Counted from the stretch's first letter, positions 25,301 to 33,833 are shown. The stretch: 64,000 nucleotides of DNA from Streptomyces paradoxus (GCF_014202475.1 NZ_JACHGV010000015.1:62001-126000), one strand, 5' to 3'. Notes: generated by a model from the letters alone, not told the origin. A program made the numbers and translations.

Positions 25301-25780
25301 CGAGGCAGCAGGCTGTTCAGCTTCCGCAGGCATGAGGGCCGGTGCCTGCCCGGGCACGTGGGCGGTGACAGACGGCACGGCCTGCGCCTCGGAGGCCAAG
25401 GCGGAGCTGGTGGGCAGCAGCACCAGAATGCTGCCGATCAGCGCGGCCGCCGCACGCTGTGAGGCACCCAGCCCACGCGGTGCGCGCCAGGTGCGGCCCC
25501 ACACCTGAGCGATCAGCTCGCGCACAGCGCAGAAGGAGAACTGGGCCCATCCGATCCAGCCGACGGCGACCAGCAGCACCAGGAAAGCTGAACCGGTGTC
25601 CTGCCGGTCCAGAAGGTGCGTCAGGTCGTCATGGCTGGCGGCCCAGATCACCGGGGTCGCCCAGGTAAGCAGCAGCGGCAGTCCGGCAACCGCACCGGCC
25701 AGGACGAGCAGACTCAGCACAGCCTTGAGCACCCGGGCCAGGGTGCGGCCTGCCGTGGTGGAGGCTTGCGTGGTGCGCAT
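22328..25780 (-). CDS. Membrane-anchored LysM-BTAD regulator
   Basis: An 1150-residue protein. I chose ATG 25780 because upstream codons are an Arg-rich shadow. Membrane helices lie near 20-45, 65-85 and 111-130. Two LysM peptidoglycan-binding motifs follow (about 167-225 and 253-309, with LWSIAEQELGDGERW and YLSKIAEEELGDAGQW), then a Pro/Ser-rich stretch and another helix near 440. The C-terminal about 270 residues form a winged-helix plus BTAD helical module (ILGPIEVTG...RPGRSADALCSDMDP). It is the last gene of the pilus operon and could transduce a cell-wall signal to transcription. LysM and BTAD in one chain is unusual. Confidence 0.75.
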   Translation of the reverse strand: MRTTQASTTAGRTLARVLKAVLSLLVLAGAVAGLPLLLTWATPVIWAASHDDLTHLLDRQDTGSAFLVLLVAVGWIGWAQFSFCAVRELIAQVWGRTWRAPRGLGASQRAAAALIGSILVLLPTSSALASEAQAVPSVTAHVPGQAPALMPAEAEQPAASNTSAPRTYTVQDVRPAESLWSIAEQELGDGERWREIAALNEGRVMPGGQTFKSNSFLQPGWQLVMPEAQAAADGLHLQLAGHASAAPGKSDRVVKVHEGDYLSKIAEEELGDAGQWKELFDATQGKPQPDGLPAITNPDVIYAGQQITVPEARTPDPDEDRHGPPPNINDSSPDAADAEPSAPAAPSTPADEQEPDSDGPEGAGKPPAPKQSDVPGPEASAAGPTQQPSRDGRAPGGTPERNSSASPPSATPSAPTEPQSSAHSSPTLSASEPSTPTPAGNILSLRTALGAGALLAASITGALALRRTLQRRRRKPGEKIAIAPETSTAEAKLAAAAEPDGAARLDLALRTLAHQVAQREDKVVMPGLRAARIGTRTLHVLPEDLTQDAQAPFVKGEGGWWALPVDANLLGEQDAHEVPAPYPALVTTGSMEGGDLVLLNLAQLPALLLDGNPVHISEVCTSLALELGMSPWASEVEVVTIGFGEDLPQLLPTTRIAYMREATHALRDLSERLLEAHQMPETQHQPYLLLCASSLDPDTAWEFADVIDKSGTVPVTLVAPASSAAAHFPEAEILNSSLNDPQDVEYASVEITVQRLDHAAYVQITTALKVSGQPSHPAEGLWQDVPSEPDMVQQPDSSVSEEPTAPTPAVTSLSSEADAGGEVFPALLAATTGPSALRLLPTPQTAQADAEPGPDTEPAPPAPVSQTAADTAMEKAGKTEAHEDSAEERKPETEECGAHDLHAPEIRILGPIEVTGVDSTGHGPRMAQLAALLFFRPGRSADALCSDMDPVSPWSINTLNARMQGLRRSMGNDPAGDPYVPRRKTGESPYRLSPGVRCDWTRFLELVERALPLGPAGLTDLERALTLVRGRPFGGKPLPWAEPYQQEMITRIIDVAHTVATYRTPTGPHHDLSAARQAVATGLDVDHTAELLYRDWLRIEHAAGNRQGLHTAITRVQQVNRSLDCSLETETEALIHELLNGPGTSMRKVL

Positions 25781-25788
25781 CAGGTCCC

Positions 25789-26241
25789 TTACTCGGGGGT
25801 GGTGACGCCGTACAGCAGCGTCGCTTTGCCGTGGCCGGTCACCGGCATGGAGCCGATCCCGACCACCGGCAGGAACTTCGTGTCGTAGTTGTCGGAGACG
25901 TAGACGGTGAGCGTCTTGCCGTCGCCGGAGACGCTGACCGTTCCGGTGGCGCCGACGGATCGTAGGTAGGCCTGGGCCGCGGCGACGGCATTCTGCGGCG
26001 CTACGATGACGGCCTCGCCGCTGATGGCCTTGGCTGGGTCGATGGCCTGGCCGCCGGCCCGGGCCGCTTCCCCGGCGATGTGGTCGGCGCGCTCTACGGC
26101 GCGCATCTTGCCGCCTCCGTCGACGGCTACGCCGATGATGCCGATCAGCGCCACCACGCACACCGCGACGAAGACGGTGACGCCGCCACGGTCGTTGAAG
26201 GCAGACCGGGCCGAGTGAAGGCGCCGGCGCGGGATGCTCAT
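25789..26241 (-). CDS. TadE/TadG-like pilus protein
   Basis: A 150-residue protein. The ATG at 26241 overlaps the TGA of the upstream pilin-like gene. A short basic leader and GGVTVFVAVCVVALIGIIGVAVDGGGKM (about 19-46) form the single N-terminal helix of TadG-type proteins, followed by a soluble domain. TadE/TadG proteins are minor, pseudopilin-like components of Flp pili. Its order with two other TadE-like genes and the Flp-type gene upstream supports this. Confidence 0.7.
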   Translation of the reverse strand: MSIPRRRLHSARSAFNDRGGVTVFVAVCVVALIGIIGVAVDGGGKMRAVERADHIAGEAARAGGQAIDPAKAISGEAVIVAPQNAVAAAQAYLRSVGATGTVSVSGDGKTLTVYVSDNYDTKFLPVVGIGSMPVTGHGKATLLYGVTTPE

Positions 26242-26702
26242 CACGCTCCCCGCTGCCGGTACTGGTCCACGACCGAGGTCGCGGTCGACGTCAGGGTGCG
26301 TGCTCCGGGGACGCCGGGCAGCAGCAGATCCGCCAGGTTGACCGTGCACGACATGGTCACTGTGACGGTGCCGACCTGTCCGACCGGCACGCTGAGACCA
26401 CCGGTGTCGATGCTGACGCTGCTGGAGGCACAGGCGATGCCCTGATCGTTCAGGGAATCGGCGGCCGCGGCCTGTGCAGCGGCCTGGGCGGAGGCCGCGG
26501 TGCGGTGGATGGAAGCCTCCCTTGCGGCGTCTTCCGCCGCGGCGTCGATCTTCGCGCCGGAGGTGACGATGCGGCCGCCGGCGAGCGCCAGGCACACGAA
26601 CATGATCAGTGACGGGACGATGATGGCAGCCTCGATGGCGACGCTGCCCTCGTCGCGTCTGAGCCTGCCGAAGCAACGAGTCTTCCATGTCACGGCTTTC
26701 AC
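26241..26702 (-). CDS. TadE-like pseudopilin
   Basis: A 153-residue protein. A basic leader is followed by DEGSVAIEAAIIVPSLIMFVCLALAGGRI (about 17-45), the TadE signature of a Glu within the N-terminal helix. The C-terminal soluble region carries two cysteines. Start and stop codons overlap those of its neighbours on both sides. It probably helps assemble the pilus at the cell surface. Confidence 0.75.
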   Translation of the reverse strand: MKAVTWKTRCFGRLRRDEGSVAIEAAIIVPSLIMFVCLALAGGRIVTSGAKIDAAAEDAAREASIHRTAASAQAAAQAAAADSLNDQGIACASSSVSIDTGGLSVPVGQVGTVTVTMSCTVNLADLLLPGVPGARTLTSTATSVVDQYRQRGA

Positions 26703-27124
26703 TCTCCTGGGACTGTCCAGCGCTCGACCGGCCCGGACGCCGATTGCGTGATGGTCAAGCCGTCAATGCCGGGGATCATCGACTGCGCGGTGCCGGACAC
26801 CTGGACGCGCACTCGTTCCCCGGTGCTGCCGGCCGTGACACTGGCCGAGCGCAGGCTGTCCCCGGCCGTGCGGCCCAGGACCTCGTGGGCCCGGGCCGCA
26901 CCATCGGCCGGGGAAGCCTGATAGGCACGGGCTGCGGTGACTCCCTCACGGGCAGCGGTCAGTGCAATCTGACGCGCGTAATACCACATGGACGCCTGGA
27001 TGACGGCGATCGCGGCGAGCAGGACAACCGGGTAGACGATCGCCATCTGGATCGCGGCGTCCCCGCGGTCGTCGCCCCATCTCCCCCCGCACCACCAGGC
27101 CCTAATGCGAGCGCGGTGACGCAT
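26699..27124 (-). CDS. TadE-like pseudopilin
   Basis: A 141-residue protein. After a Trp/Arg-rich leader comes DRGDAAIQMAIVYPVVLLAAIAVIQASMWYYARQIALTAAREG (about 19-61), a TadE-type helix in which Gln replaces the usual Glu. The soluble C-terminal domain is beta-rich. It overlaps the next gene by four bases. This is the third of three paralogous minor pilins in a row. Confidence 0.72.
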   Translation of the reverse strand: MRHRARIRAWWCGGRWGDDRGDAAIQMAIVYPVVLLAAIAVIQASMWYYARQIALTAAREGVTAARAYQASPADGAARAHEVLGRTAGDSLRSASVTAGSTGERVRVQVSGTAQSMIPGIDGLTITQSASGPVERWTVPGE

Positions 27125-27339
27125 CAGATCCCGTTCAGGCTCTCGTTGTACTTGGCGACCACCACAGCGATGGTCCCGGCGATCAGCAGGGCACCGGTGA
27201 CGGCCGCGACCCAGATGATGACGGTGGTGATGGAGATGTCACCCCGGTCTGGACGCTTCTGCAGCTCGGCCAAGCCTTCCTCCACCCGCACGGCCAGCTG
27301 ACGCACTCCGCGGTGGAAACGGATAGCGGTGTACTTCAT
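27124..27339 (-). CDS. Flp-type small pilin
   Basis: A 71-residue protein with ATG 27339 behind GAGGAG. A charged N-terminal half (KYTAIRFHRG...LQKRPDRGD) precedes a single hydrophobic helix (ISITTVIIWVAAVTGALLIAGTIAVVVAKY, about 37-66). Size, position between TadC and TadE genes and the one-helix layout fit the major Flp pilin. It lacks a textbook prepilin peptidase motif, so the cleavage site is unclear, and no prepilin peptidase gene is seen in the window. Confidence 0.6.
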   Translation of the reverse strand: MKYTAIRFHRGVRQLAVRVEEGLAELQKRPDRGDISITTVIIWVAAVTGALLIAGTIAVVVAKYNESLNGI

Positions 27340-27382
27340 GACGATCTCCTCTGCACACAATGTCGGTAGCGGGGGTTCAGGG

Positions 27383-28267
27383 TCAGACAGTGAGCATGCG
27401 GATCACCGCGGGGAAGGCCATCAGCAGCATGACCAGCACCGCGAGCAGCGCTCCGGGAGCGGTCATCTTCTCGCTGGCGGCGTTGGCTTCACCGGCCTGA
27501 ACGGCCAGCAGTTCGGCGTTCAGTGCGGCGGTGCGAGCACGGAGTGCCTTGTACACGGCGGCACCGTCGGTCGCGGAGCCGCGCATGATGTCGGCGACGT
27601 CGTCCAGCGCGGGCAGGTCGTACTCCTCGGCGAGCTCCGTCAGCGCCTGGTAGGGCGGGATCTTCTCCAATCGGGCCCGGCGCAGCGCGCCCTGCAGATA
27701 CAAAAACGGCCAGCCCTGTCCGACAGCGGCCGCCTTCTCCAGCGCCTCGGTGGGGCCGGCGTCCGCGGCCCGCTTGAGCGCCACCAGCTCCAAGTAGGCG
27801 ACCAAGGCGTGGGCGAACTCCTCCCGCGCCCGCTTGGCCTGGTCGCGAACCGCCAGGTCGGGAGTGATGAACAGCAAGGCGGCGATGGCGAGTCCGACCA
27901 CGGCGGGGACGTAGAAGGGCAGGGCGATACCCGCGACGATCCAGGGGATGGTCACCAACACGGGACACAGCAGGCCGAGTGCGGCGAGTGCGACCTTCTT
28001 CAGCATGAACTGGCCCGGGCCCTGGCCCAGCAGCGCCAAATTCTTGGCCGGCACCCGCACACCGGGCAGACGCTCCAGACGGGCCAGCAGCCACCGGCCC
28101 CAAACCTCGTCCCGGTCAAGGTCCGGCTCGGGCATGCTCAACGCGCTGGTTGAGGTGCGCGCCAGAGCTGGGGCCAGAGCCGGCTGCGGCTGCAGCATCT
28201 CCCGTACCAGCAGCGCGAGTCCGGCGCCGACCGTGCCGCCCGTGAGGACGACGGGAAGCAAGTTCAC
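27383..28267 (-). CDS. tadC: TadC-like inner-membrane pilus platform protein
   Basis: A 294-residue protein. It has three or more membrane helices (N-terminal about 3-24, paired about 88-135, C-terminal 270-290) and the cytoplasmic type II secretion F-like domain (AREEFAHALVAYLELVALKRAADAG and QALTELAEEYDLPALDDVADIM). With the TadB-like protein upstream it should form the membrane platform driven by TadA. The ATG start overlaps the upstream stop. Confidence 0.82.
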   Translation of the reverse strand: MNLLPVVLTGGTVGAGLALLVREMLQPQPALAPALARTSTSALSMPEPDLDRDEVWGRWLLARLERLPGVRVPAKNLALLGQGPGQFMLKKVALAALGLLCPVLVTIPWIVAGIALPFYVPAVVGLAIAALLFITPDLAVRDQAKRAREEFAHALVAYLELVALKRAADAGPTEALEKAAAVGQGWPFLYLQGALRRARLEKIPPYQALTELAEEYDLPALDDVADIMRGSATDGAAVYKALRARTAALNAELLAVQAGEANAASEKMTAPGALLAVLVMLLMAFPAVIRMLTV

Positions 28268-29217
28268 AAGCTGACTCCTTCCGGCTCACGCTCGACCGCC
28301 ACCTCAAGGGGAGCGGCCGTGGTGGGGGCGGGCAGGCGGACGCTGCTGCGGGCGTCGGCGATCAGGAAGCGCGGGATGCGGCGGAACGCGCCCAGCTGCC
28401 GCATCAGAGCAAGCGTGGCGATGAACCCTGCCGTCAGGAACGCGAGCACGAGCTGGCCGAGCAGGGTGGAGTAGGGGGCCGTGTAGGACGGGACGAAGAA
28501 CCCGGCGACCACGACACCCACGGTGATGAAGGTCATCCACCGCACCGTGGTGCGCGGCTTGGCCCGGTCCGCTTCGATGCCGCGCTTCTTGGCTACCTCT
28601 TCGCGCACCGTGCCCGCCAGATCCTCCAGCGCCTGGGCCAGGCCGGGGCCGCGGTCATTGACGGACAGGATCAGGGCGGCGGTCACCTTGTCGGCGGTGA
28701 CGTCGTCGAGTTCGCCGGCGAAGGCGCGCAGCGCTTCCTCCGGCCGCCACCCCAGACGCAACCGGTCCGACAGGCCGGTGATCTGCTCGACGAGCGCGTC
28801 CGGCGCACCCTTCCGGCTGCTGATCATCGCCTGTTCCAGACCCATGCCCAGGCGCAGCAGACCGGCCAGCCGCTGGGTCCACTCGCTCAAGGCCTCCAGC
28901 TGCCCAATGCGGGCTGCCGCGCTCTGTGCCGGGGTGATCAGCCAGGGCACCCCGATGACGGCCGCTCCCAGCAGGGCGCCGCCCACGAAGTTCCCCGAGG
29001 CCAGCCACACCCCTGCGAAGACGACCACAGCGGCCGCCGTAAGCGTCCGGCGCCGCATGCGCGCATCCGCGGTCAGCTCCGGTCCGCCGCCAATGGCCCG
29101 CCACCGCTGCCACAGGGAGGCCCTGCGCGGCGCGGTCGTCCCCACAATGCCGACGATGACACCGATCAGGCCCCCCATTACGGCCATGCCGCTCAGCAAA
29201 GCCAGCACGAGAGTCAT
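28264..29217 (-). CDS. tadB: TadB-like inner-membrane pilus platform protein
   Basis: A 317-residue protein. The start at ATG 29217 overlaps the TadA gene end and is preferred over an extension at 29256. Two N-terminal helices, a type II secretion F-like domain (EWTQRLAGLLRLGMGLEQAMISS...DRLRLGWRPEEALRAFAGELDD) and two C-terminal helices give the TadB layout. It works with TadC in pilus extension. Confidence 0.82.
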   Translation of the reverse strand: MTLVLALLSGMAVMGGLIGVIVGIVGTTAPRRASLWQRWRAIGGGPELTADARMRRRTLTAAAVVVFAGVWLASGNFVGGALLGAAVIGVPWLITPAQSAAARIGQLEALSEWTQRLAGLLRLGMGLEQAMISSRKGAPDALVEQITGLSDRLRLGWRPEEALRAFAGELDDVTADKVTAALILSVNDRGPGLAQALEDLAGTVREEVAKKRGIEADRAKPRTTVRWMTFITVGVVVAGFFVPSYTAPYSTLLGQLVLAFLTAGFIATLALMRQLGAFRRIPRFLIADARSSVRLPAPTTAAPLEVAVEREPEGVSL

Positions 29218-30719
29218 CGGTTCACCTCCACCAGCAGCGGCAAGGGCTCCTTCCACAGCCCCTGGCGGTGCTGCAGCAGCGTGGAGTCGAAGCCGACGCG
29301 GCGTAGGTCGTCGATACAGCCGGGGTCCATCTGCGGCACCGCCCGCACCTCCCCGAACTCCGCACCGGGGGCGAAGACTTCGTTCGTGGCCGGCCGGCCG
29401 TTCTCACCGATCCCCGTGACCTCCAGGACGCGGGAGACATAGCGGTGCCGGCGGCCGCCGATCTGAGTCTCATCCGTCATGGAGACGTAGACGATGAAGT
29501 CCAGGCCGTTGGCAATCTGCCGGTAGGCGAGCTGCTCGGACAGGTTCTCCTGCGCCAGCGCATACAGCTCGGCGATCCGGTCGAAGACGATGTCGGGGCG
29601 GCGGGCGTGGATCGTGCACAGGTTGCCGCCGGCCCCGTTGGTCAGCGCTTGCATCATCGCCACGACCTCGGGTCCGCGGACCTCGCCGACGACGATCCGC
29701 TCCAGCGACATGCGCAGCGCCGGATGCATCAGGTCCAGCAGGCTCACCTCGCCGGCGCCGCGGCCGGTGGCGTCCTTCTCTCCGTTGGACTCCCGCGCCA
29801 CCAGCGAGACGACCTGGCGGTGGTAGCCGCCTGCGTGGGCGAACAGCTCGTCCTCGGTCTGGATGGTGGCGAACCGGCACTCCGGGTCGAACTCGCGCAG
29901 CATCGCCCGCAGCAGCGTGGTCTTGCCGGCCTTCTGCTTGCCCGCGATCATCACGTTCTTCTCGGCGCGTACGCACGCGCCCAGGAACTCGCGCAGGACC
30001 GGGTCGATGGTGCCCAGCTGCACCAGGTCGTCCAGACCGGCGTGGGAGACGCGGTGGCGGCGGATGACCGCATACGTCTTCGGCCCCAGCCCGGTGATGG
30101 CCTGCAGACGGGAGCCGTCCTGCAACGACAGAGCAAGGGTGGGATTGGCCGTGGAGATCGTGCGCTCGGCCAGCCCGGAGTCGCGGGCCAGCTCGCGCAG
30201 CAACTCCAACAGCTCCTCCTCGGAGTCGGCGATCGGGCCGACCATCTTGCGCTCACCGTCGCCGTAGTCGAGCCACACCTCGTCCGGGCCCTGGATGAAG
30301 ATGTCCTCGACCCGCTCATCGTCCAGATACGGCTGCAACCGGCCCGCCCGGTACAGCTGGTCATACACCGCTCGGCGCAGCGCGTCCTCTTCCTGCGCCG
30401 TGGTGCTCACACCACGCCCCACGCCCTGGGCGTGCGCCCACAGCGCCACGGCCTCATTGATCCAGTTCAGGCAGTGCTGCTCCTCCCCGGCCCGGTCCAC
30501 CGAGGGGTCCTTCTTCAGCAGCTCCTCGCGCTGCCGGGCCACCTGGGTGGCGATGTGCCGGGCCACCCGGTAGTCCACGGTCACCTGCGGCACCGCTTGA
30601 CCGAGCGGCTGCGCGCTGGAGGCAGCCCCCGCAGGAGCGCCGGCGCCCTGACCAGGCCGGGGCGGCCCGGGCAGCGGCGCCACCGTGGGATCAGCGTGCA
30701 ACGGCCTACCGCGCAACAC
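29214..30719 (-). CDS. tadA: TadA-like pilus assembly ATPase
   Basis: A 501-residue protein with GTG start. An N-terminal variable region is followed by the secretion-ATPase core: GKQKAGKT Walker A (260-267), an Asp box near 289-292 (TEDE), Walker B IVVGEVRG (342-349) and the His box CTIHA (368-372). All catalytic elements look intact. CpaF/TadA enzymes hydrolyse ATP to build Flp pili. It overlaps the TadZ-like gene by 14 bases. Confidence 0.88.
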   Translation of the reverse strand: MLRGRPLHADPTVAPLPGPPRPGQGAGAPAGAASSAQPLGQAVPQVTVDYRVARHIATQVARQREELLKKDPSVDRAGEEQHCLNWINEAVALWAHAQGVGRGVSTTAQEEDALRRAVYDQLYRAGRLQPYLDDERVEDIFIQGPDEVWLDYGDGERKMVGPIADSEEELLELLRELARDSGLAERTISTANPTLALSLQDGSRLQAITGLGPKTYAVIRRHRVSHAGLDDLVQLGTIDPVLREFLGACVRAEKNVMIAGKQKAGKTTLLRAMLREFDPECRFATIQTEDELFAHAGGYHRQVVSLVARESNGEKDATGRGAGEVSLLDLMHPALRMSLERIVVGEVRGPEVVAMMQALTNGAGGNLCTIHARRPDIVFDRIAELYALAQENLSEQLAYRQIANGLDFIVYVSMTDETQIGGRRHRYVSRVLEVTGIGENGRPATNEVFAPGAEFGEVRAVPQMDPGCIDDLRRVGFDSTLLQHRQGLWKEPLPLLVEVNR

Positions 30720-31530
30720 GGGTTATCTCCCCTCCGGCCGGCGATCGCGGCGCCAATCGCGAGCGACGCACGGCCACCCGCTGCACGAGCAGAGAACTGG
30801 CCGTGCGGGCTGCTTTCATCAGCGCCGACTTGGTGAAATGCCGAGGCTGCTCGGCACCGTCCGACAGCACCAACGCGTCTTTGGGCGCGTATGGCAGCGT
30901 CGCCACCACCGGAACCTGCAGCACCCGCTGCACCTCACCAGCCGCATACGGACCTTCGTCGATCATCAGCAGCCCCACGTCGCCGACCCGTTCCTGCAAT
31001 GCACGCACCCGAGCTTGGGCGGCCTGCAGGCAGCGCAACGTATTGCGAACCACCACCACGACCGCGTCAGCCTGCTCAGCCAACATCGCAGAGGGCCCAA
31101 CGGCGCCGCTGCGCCCCAAGTCGATCAGGACGTCGTGGTCGTAGTCGGCGCCGATGCCGCGGAACGTCACCGCCAGCGCCTTCCACACCGGCGCCAGGCC
31201 CGCAGCCTCCGCCTGATCGGTGATCCCCGGCAGCAGCAGCCGATCACGCGGTGAGTCCTTCTTGCCGTCTTCGCTGCTCAAGTCGATCAGCTGACGCCAA
31301 AACGCGTCCCCGAACTCGTTCTTGCGGGCCGCGATGGACAGGTTGCGCAGCCCGTACCGGTCGCCGAGCGAGCCCTGCAGCAGCCCGTGCAGTACGGCAC
31401 CACCGTCCGGGTCGCACTCGGCCAGGATCATCTTGCGGCCCGGCTCCAGAGGCCAGGACAGCAGCAGAGCCAGGGCTGTCGTGGTTACTCCGGGCGCACC
31501 GCGGCAACCGGCCAGCGCGATCACACTCAT
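30706..31530 (-). CDS. TadZ/CpaE-like ParA-type localisation protein
   Basis: A 274-residue protein. I take ATG 31530 because the next gene's stop overlaps it. It has the MinD/ParA fold (ECDPDGGAVLHG, VLIDLGRSG and a C-terminal membrane-targeting-like helix). The P-loop reads GCRGAPGVTTT, with no GKT lysine, so ATP binding is probably lost, as in other atypical CpaE/TadZ proteins that only position the pilus. It is the second gene of the assembly operon. Confidence 0.75.
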   Translation of the reverse strand: MSVIALAGCRGAPGVTTTALALLLSWPLEPGRKMILAECDPDGGAVLHGLLQGSLGDRYGLRNLSIAARKNEFGDAFWRQLIDLSSEDGKKDSPRDRLLLPGITDQAEAAGLAPVWKALAVTFRGIGADYDHDVLIDLGRSGAVGPSAMLAEQADAVVVVVRNTLRCLQAAQARVRALQERVGDVGLLMIDEGPYAAGEVQRVLQVPVVATLPYAPKDALVLSDGAEQPRHFTKSALMKAARTASSLLVQRVAVRRSRLAPRSPAGGEITRVAR

Positions 31531-32249
31531 CAGCGGCCGTCCGGCGCATCGAGAACCAGGCGCAGCGCGCCGGCGGACACCCACGCGGCCGCCTTCGGGC
31601 CGTCGGTGGCGGCGGTGGCTACGTCAACGACCACGATGCCAGTACCCGGGGCCGCCTCGGACGCCTTCACCACACGACCCGCGATGGTCTCCTGAGCACT
31701 GTCCGACTTCTCGGCATCGCTTTCGACACTCGCGGCTCCCTGTGCGGGAACGCGCACCAGTTGAACCTTCTGCCCCGGCACCAGAGCGGTCGCCGGTACC
31801 TGATCGGGCTTCAACCCGATCGGCACCAGCTGCTCACCTGGCTTGACCAGCGAATCCTTCGTTACCTGCGACGGGGACAGCAGCGAGCCCGGCCTCAGCT
31901 CCACCGCTGCTCGCTTCCCCAGGACCGACTTCAGATCATCGGCGCGCACGGCCTTGACCGCAGGATCCAGGGCGACGGCAGCCTTGCCCAGGTCCTGCTC
32001 GGTGAGGACCTGACCGACCTGAACATCGCGCACCACAGTCACCACCGGCGTGCGGTCTCCGACCTGCAGGAGCAGCACAGCGACACCAGCGCCACCAGCC
32101 GCGATCAACGCCAGCGACAGAGCGATCACGCCAGGCCTGCGCCGACGGGCGGAGATCCGAGGCGGCGCCACCGGGCCCATCGGGTGCTGTGGAGGCACCT
32201 GGTTCGTGGCGGGCGTGCTGGTACGTTCTTTGGCCTTGCTCAACGTCAT
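31530..32249 (-). CDS. SAF-domain CpaB/RcpC-like protein
   Basis: A 239-residue protein. A Pro/Arg-rich cytoplasmic tail is followed by one membrane helix (about 41-62) and the SAF beta-clip pattern VVTVVRDVQVGQVLTEQDLGKAAV (70-93) with a C-terminal LVPIGLKPDQVPATALVPGQKV. CpaB/RcpC proteins fit the pilus apparatus to the envelope. It overlaps the TadZ-like gene by one codon. Confidence 0.75.
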   Translation of the reverse strand: MTLSKAKERTSTPATNQVPPQHPMGPVAPPRISARRRRPGVIALSLALIAAGGAGVAVLLLQVGDRTPVVTVVRDVQVGQVLTEQDLGKAAVALDPAVKAVRADDLKSVLGKRAAVELRPGSLLSPSQVTKDSLVKPGEQLVPIGLKPDQVPATALVPGQKVQLVRVPAQGAASVESDAEKSDSAQETIAGRVVKASEAAPGTGIVVVDVATAATDGPKAAAWVSAGALRLVLDAPDGR

Positions 32250-32262
32250 GTCCTTTCGGCGG

Positions 32263-33144
32263 CTACCTGACGACCTGTACTTCGCCGATGGCCACTTGCA
32301 CGTCCGATTGCCGGGTCTCCGTCAACTGGCCCGAGGCTCCGCCGCCCTGCCAGTCGATCGTCCATGTCGAGGCTGCGGTGACCGCGTACTTTCCGCCCGC
32401 TGCACTGGCTGATGTCTTGGAGTAGACGTGGCCGCAGGTCGGCGACTCGGCCATGCCCGCCGAGCCGCTATAGGGGGTGCCAGGGCCGTTGCACGTCACG
32501 CTGGTGCCGTCGCCCATCTTCCAAACGATCTTCGACACCTTCGCGGTGGCGGTGACGGTGATCCCGCCTGCCGACGCCGAAGCGGTGTTGGGCCCGTAGG
32601 TAGTGGCGTTCTGGTTGACCCACATCCACATCGGAACGCCGACCGTGTACTTCCCGGTCGCGCGCGGGCTGGCGATGTCCGGGCCAAGCAGAGTCATCGA
32701 GTCGACAGCCCGCTGCGCCAAGACTGCCGGGTCGACAGCCTCTTCCGCGGGAGGGTCGGCCAGCCACACCATTTGAACGATGTTGAGGTTCCCTCCATCT
32801 CGCGTGCAGCTCTGTTCGTAGACGGCGCCGTCGCCCGGTTCGTGGCCTTCCCAGTCCACGCTGCCGGCGGGCGGCTGCGGGTCGGCCAGCTTGTAGGTGC
32901 AGACGTTCGCGAACTCGCCCTCGTCACCACCTTCAGACGAACCGCTTCCACCTGTTCCGCCCGTGCTGTTGCTGCCGCCTGCTTGGCCGCCGGTCTGACC
33001 GGGGACGTTTACCTCGACCTCGCAGTCGTACAGGCCGCACTCGATACCGCCGCCTGTGGGGTCATCCTCCGCGTAGCTGGTGACAGGGACGGAGAGCGTG
33101 GCCAGGACGGTTACCGCAGTGATGGCAATGCGGCGCGTCAGCAT
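32263..33144 (-). CDS. Secreted protein of the pilus operon
   Basis: A 293-residue protein. A Sec-type signal peptide (about 1-25, ending near TSYAED) is followed by a Gly/Ser-rich low-complexity stretch (about 45-75) and a beta-rich domain with paired cysteines (CTYKLADPQPPAG, CTRDGG, VTCNGPG, TCGHVYS). Such proteins accompany actinobacterial Tad clusters and are often annotated only as ATP/GTP-binding or hypothetical; I see no nucleotide motif here. A surface or pilus-associated role is likely. Confidence 0.65.
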   Translation of the reverse strand: MLTRRIAITAVTVLATLSVPVTSYAEDDPTGGGIECGLYDCEVEVNVPGQTGGQAGGSNSTGGTGGSGSSEGGDEGEFANVCTYKLADPQPPAGSVDWEGHEPGDGAVYEQSCTRDGGNLNIVQMVWLADPPAEEAVDPAVLAQRAVDSMTLLGPDIASPRATGKYTVGVPMWMWVNQNATTYGPNTASASAGGITVTATAKVSKIVWKMGDGTSVTCNGPGTPYSGSAGMAESPTCGHVYSKTSASAAGGKYAVTAASTWTIDWQGGGASGQLTETRQSDVQVAIGEVQVVR

Positions 33145-33749
33145 GATTTCCCCTGGGGATCATCGCGGGTGACGCGCCACCCTTCCGGGTACTTCTCGAC
33201 GGTGCTGAGAATCCGGTACTTCGTCAGCCGGTTTTTCGGGAGAGACACCGGCTTCTTGGTTTTGGCATCGACCTTCCGCCACTTGGAGATGTCCAGGCAG
33301 CTGGAGACGGTTGCGTTCGGGATCTTGCCCGAGACGTTTACTTTGGTGACTGTCTGGTCGGTGAGGGCGACGCCACCGGTGTAGATGCGGCCGCGGTCGT
33401 GAGCGCGCTTGGCGTCTGCTTCGGCGTTCTTCAGCGCCGCGGATGCGGCGTACTGATCAAGGTGCGCGGCCTTGCCGGTAGGGTCGGCGTAGAGCTTCTC
33501 CATCTGCTGCCAGTAGGCCCCGTATGCAGTGACCGCTTCCTTTTTCGCGGTCTCCTTCGGGTCAGCGGGGGCGGACGACGTCGGAGACTGCGCGATGCTC
33601 GGGGACACATCTGCGGCCTCATCCTTCCCGTCGGATGAGCTGCACGCGGACTGGGCGAGTATGGCGCTCAGTGTCACGGCTACTGCGGCCATCTCCCGCC
33701 AGCGAACGGTGCAGGGCTGCGACCGGGGGCGTGGTTGGGTGCGTGTCAC
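33138..33749 (-). CDS. Probable lipoprotein of the pilus operon
   Basis: A 203-residue protein from GTG 33749 (GGGGAGA upstream), preferred to a longer frame from 33857. Its lipobox-like AILAQSACSSSD (about 29-40) suggests lipid modification at Cys36. The mature part is helical then beta-rich (VTAYGAYWQQMEKLYADPTGKA and WRVTRDDPQGK). It overlaps the next gene by 7 bases and is the promoter-proximal gene of the pilus operon. An envelope role is inferred. Confidence 0.65.
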   Translation of the reverse strand: MTRTQPRPRSQPCTVRWREMAAVAVTLSAILAQSACSSSDGKDEAADVSPSIAQSPTSSAPADPKETAKKEAVTAYGAYWQQMEKLYADPTGKAAHLDQYAASAALKNAEADAKRAHDRGRIYTGGVALTDQTVTKVNVSGKIPNATVSSCLDISKWRKVDAKTKKPVSLPKNRLTKYRILSTVEKYPEGWRVTRDDPQGKSC

Positions 33750-33833
33750 GTTCTCTCCCCGTGTGGCGCGGTGTGACGGTCGCCAGCAAGCGGCCATCAA
33801 ACTCCGTGGCGTGGTCCAGCTGCGGTGATCCGT

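Noticed and set aside
25781..26161. 127-codon N-terminal extension of the LysM-BTAD gene
   Set aside because: The extension is Arg/His-rich and lies over the TadG-like gene; ATG 25780 starts a normal sequence.
29445..30836. 463-codon plus-strand ORF
   Set aside because: Antisense shadow of the TadA gene with Gln/Leu-rich composition.
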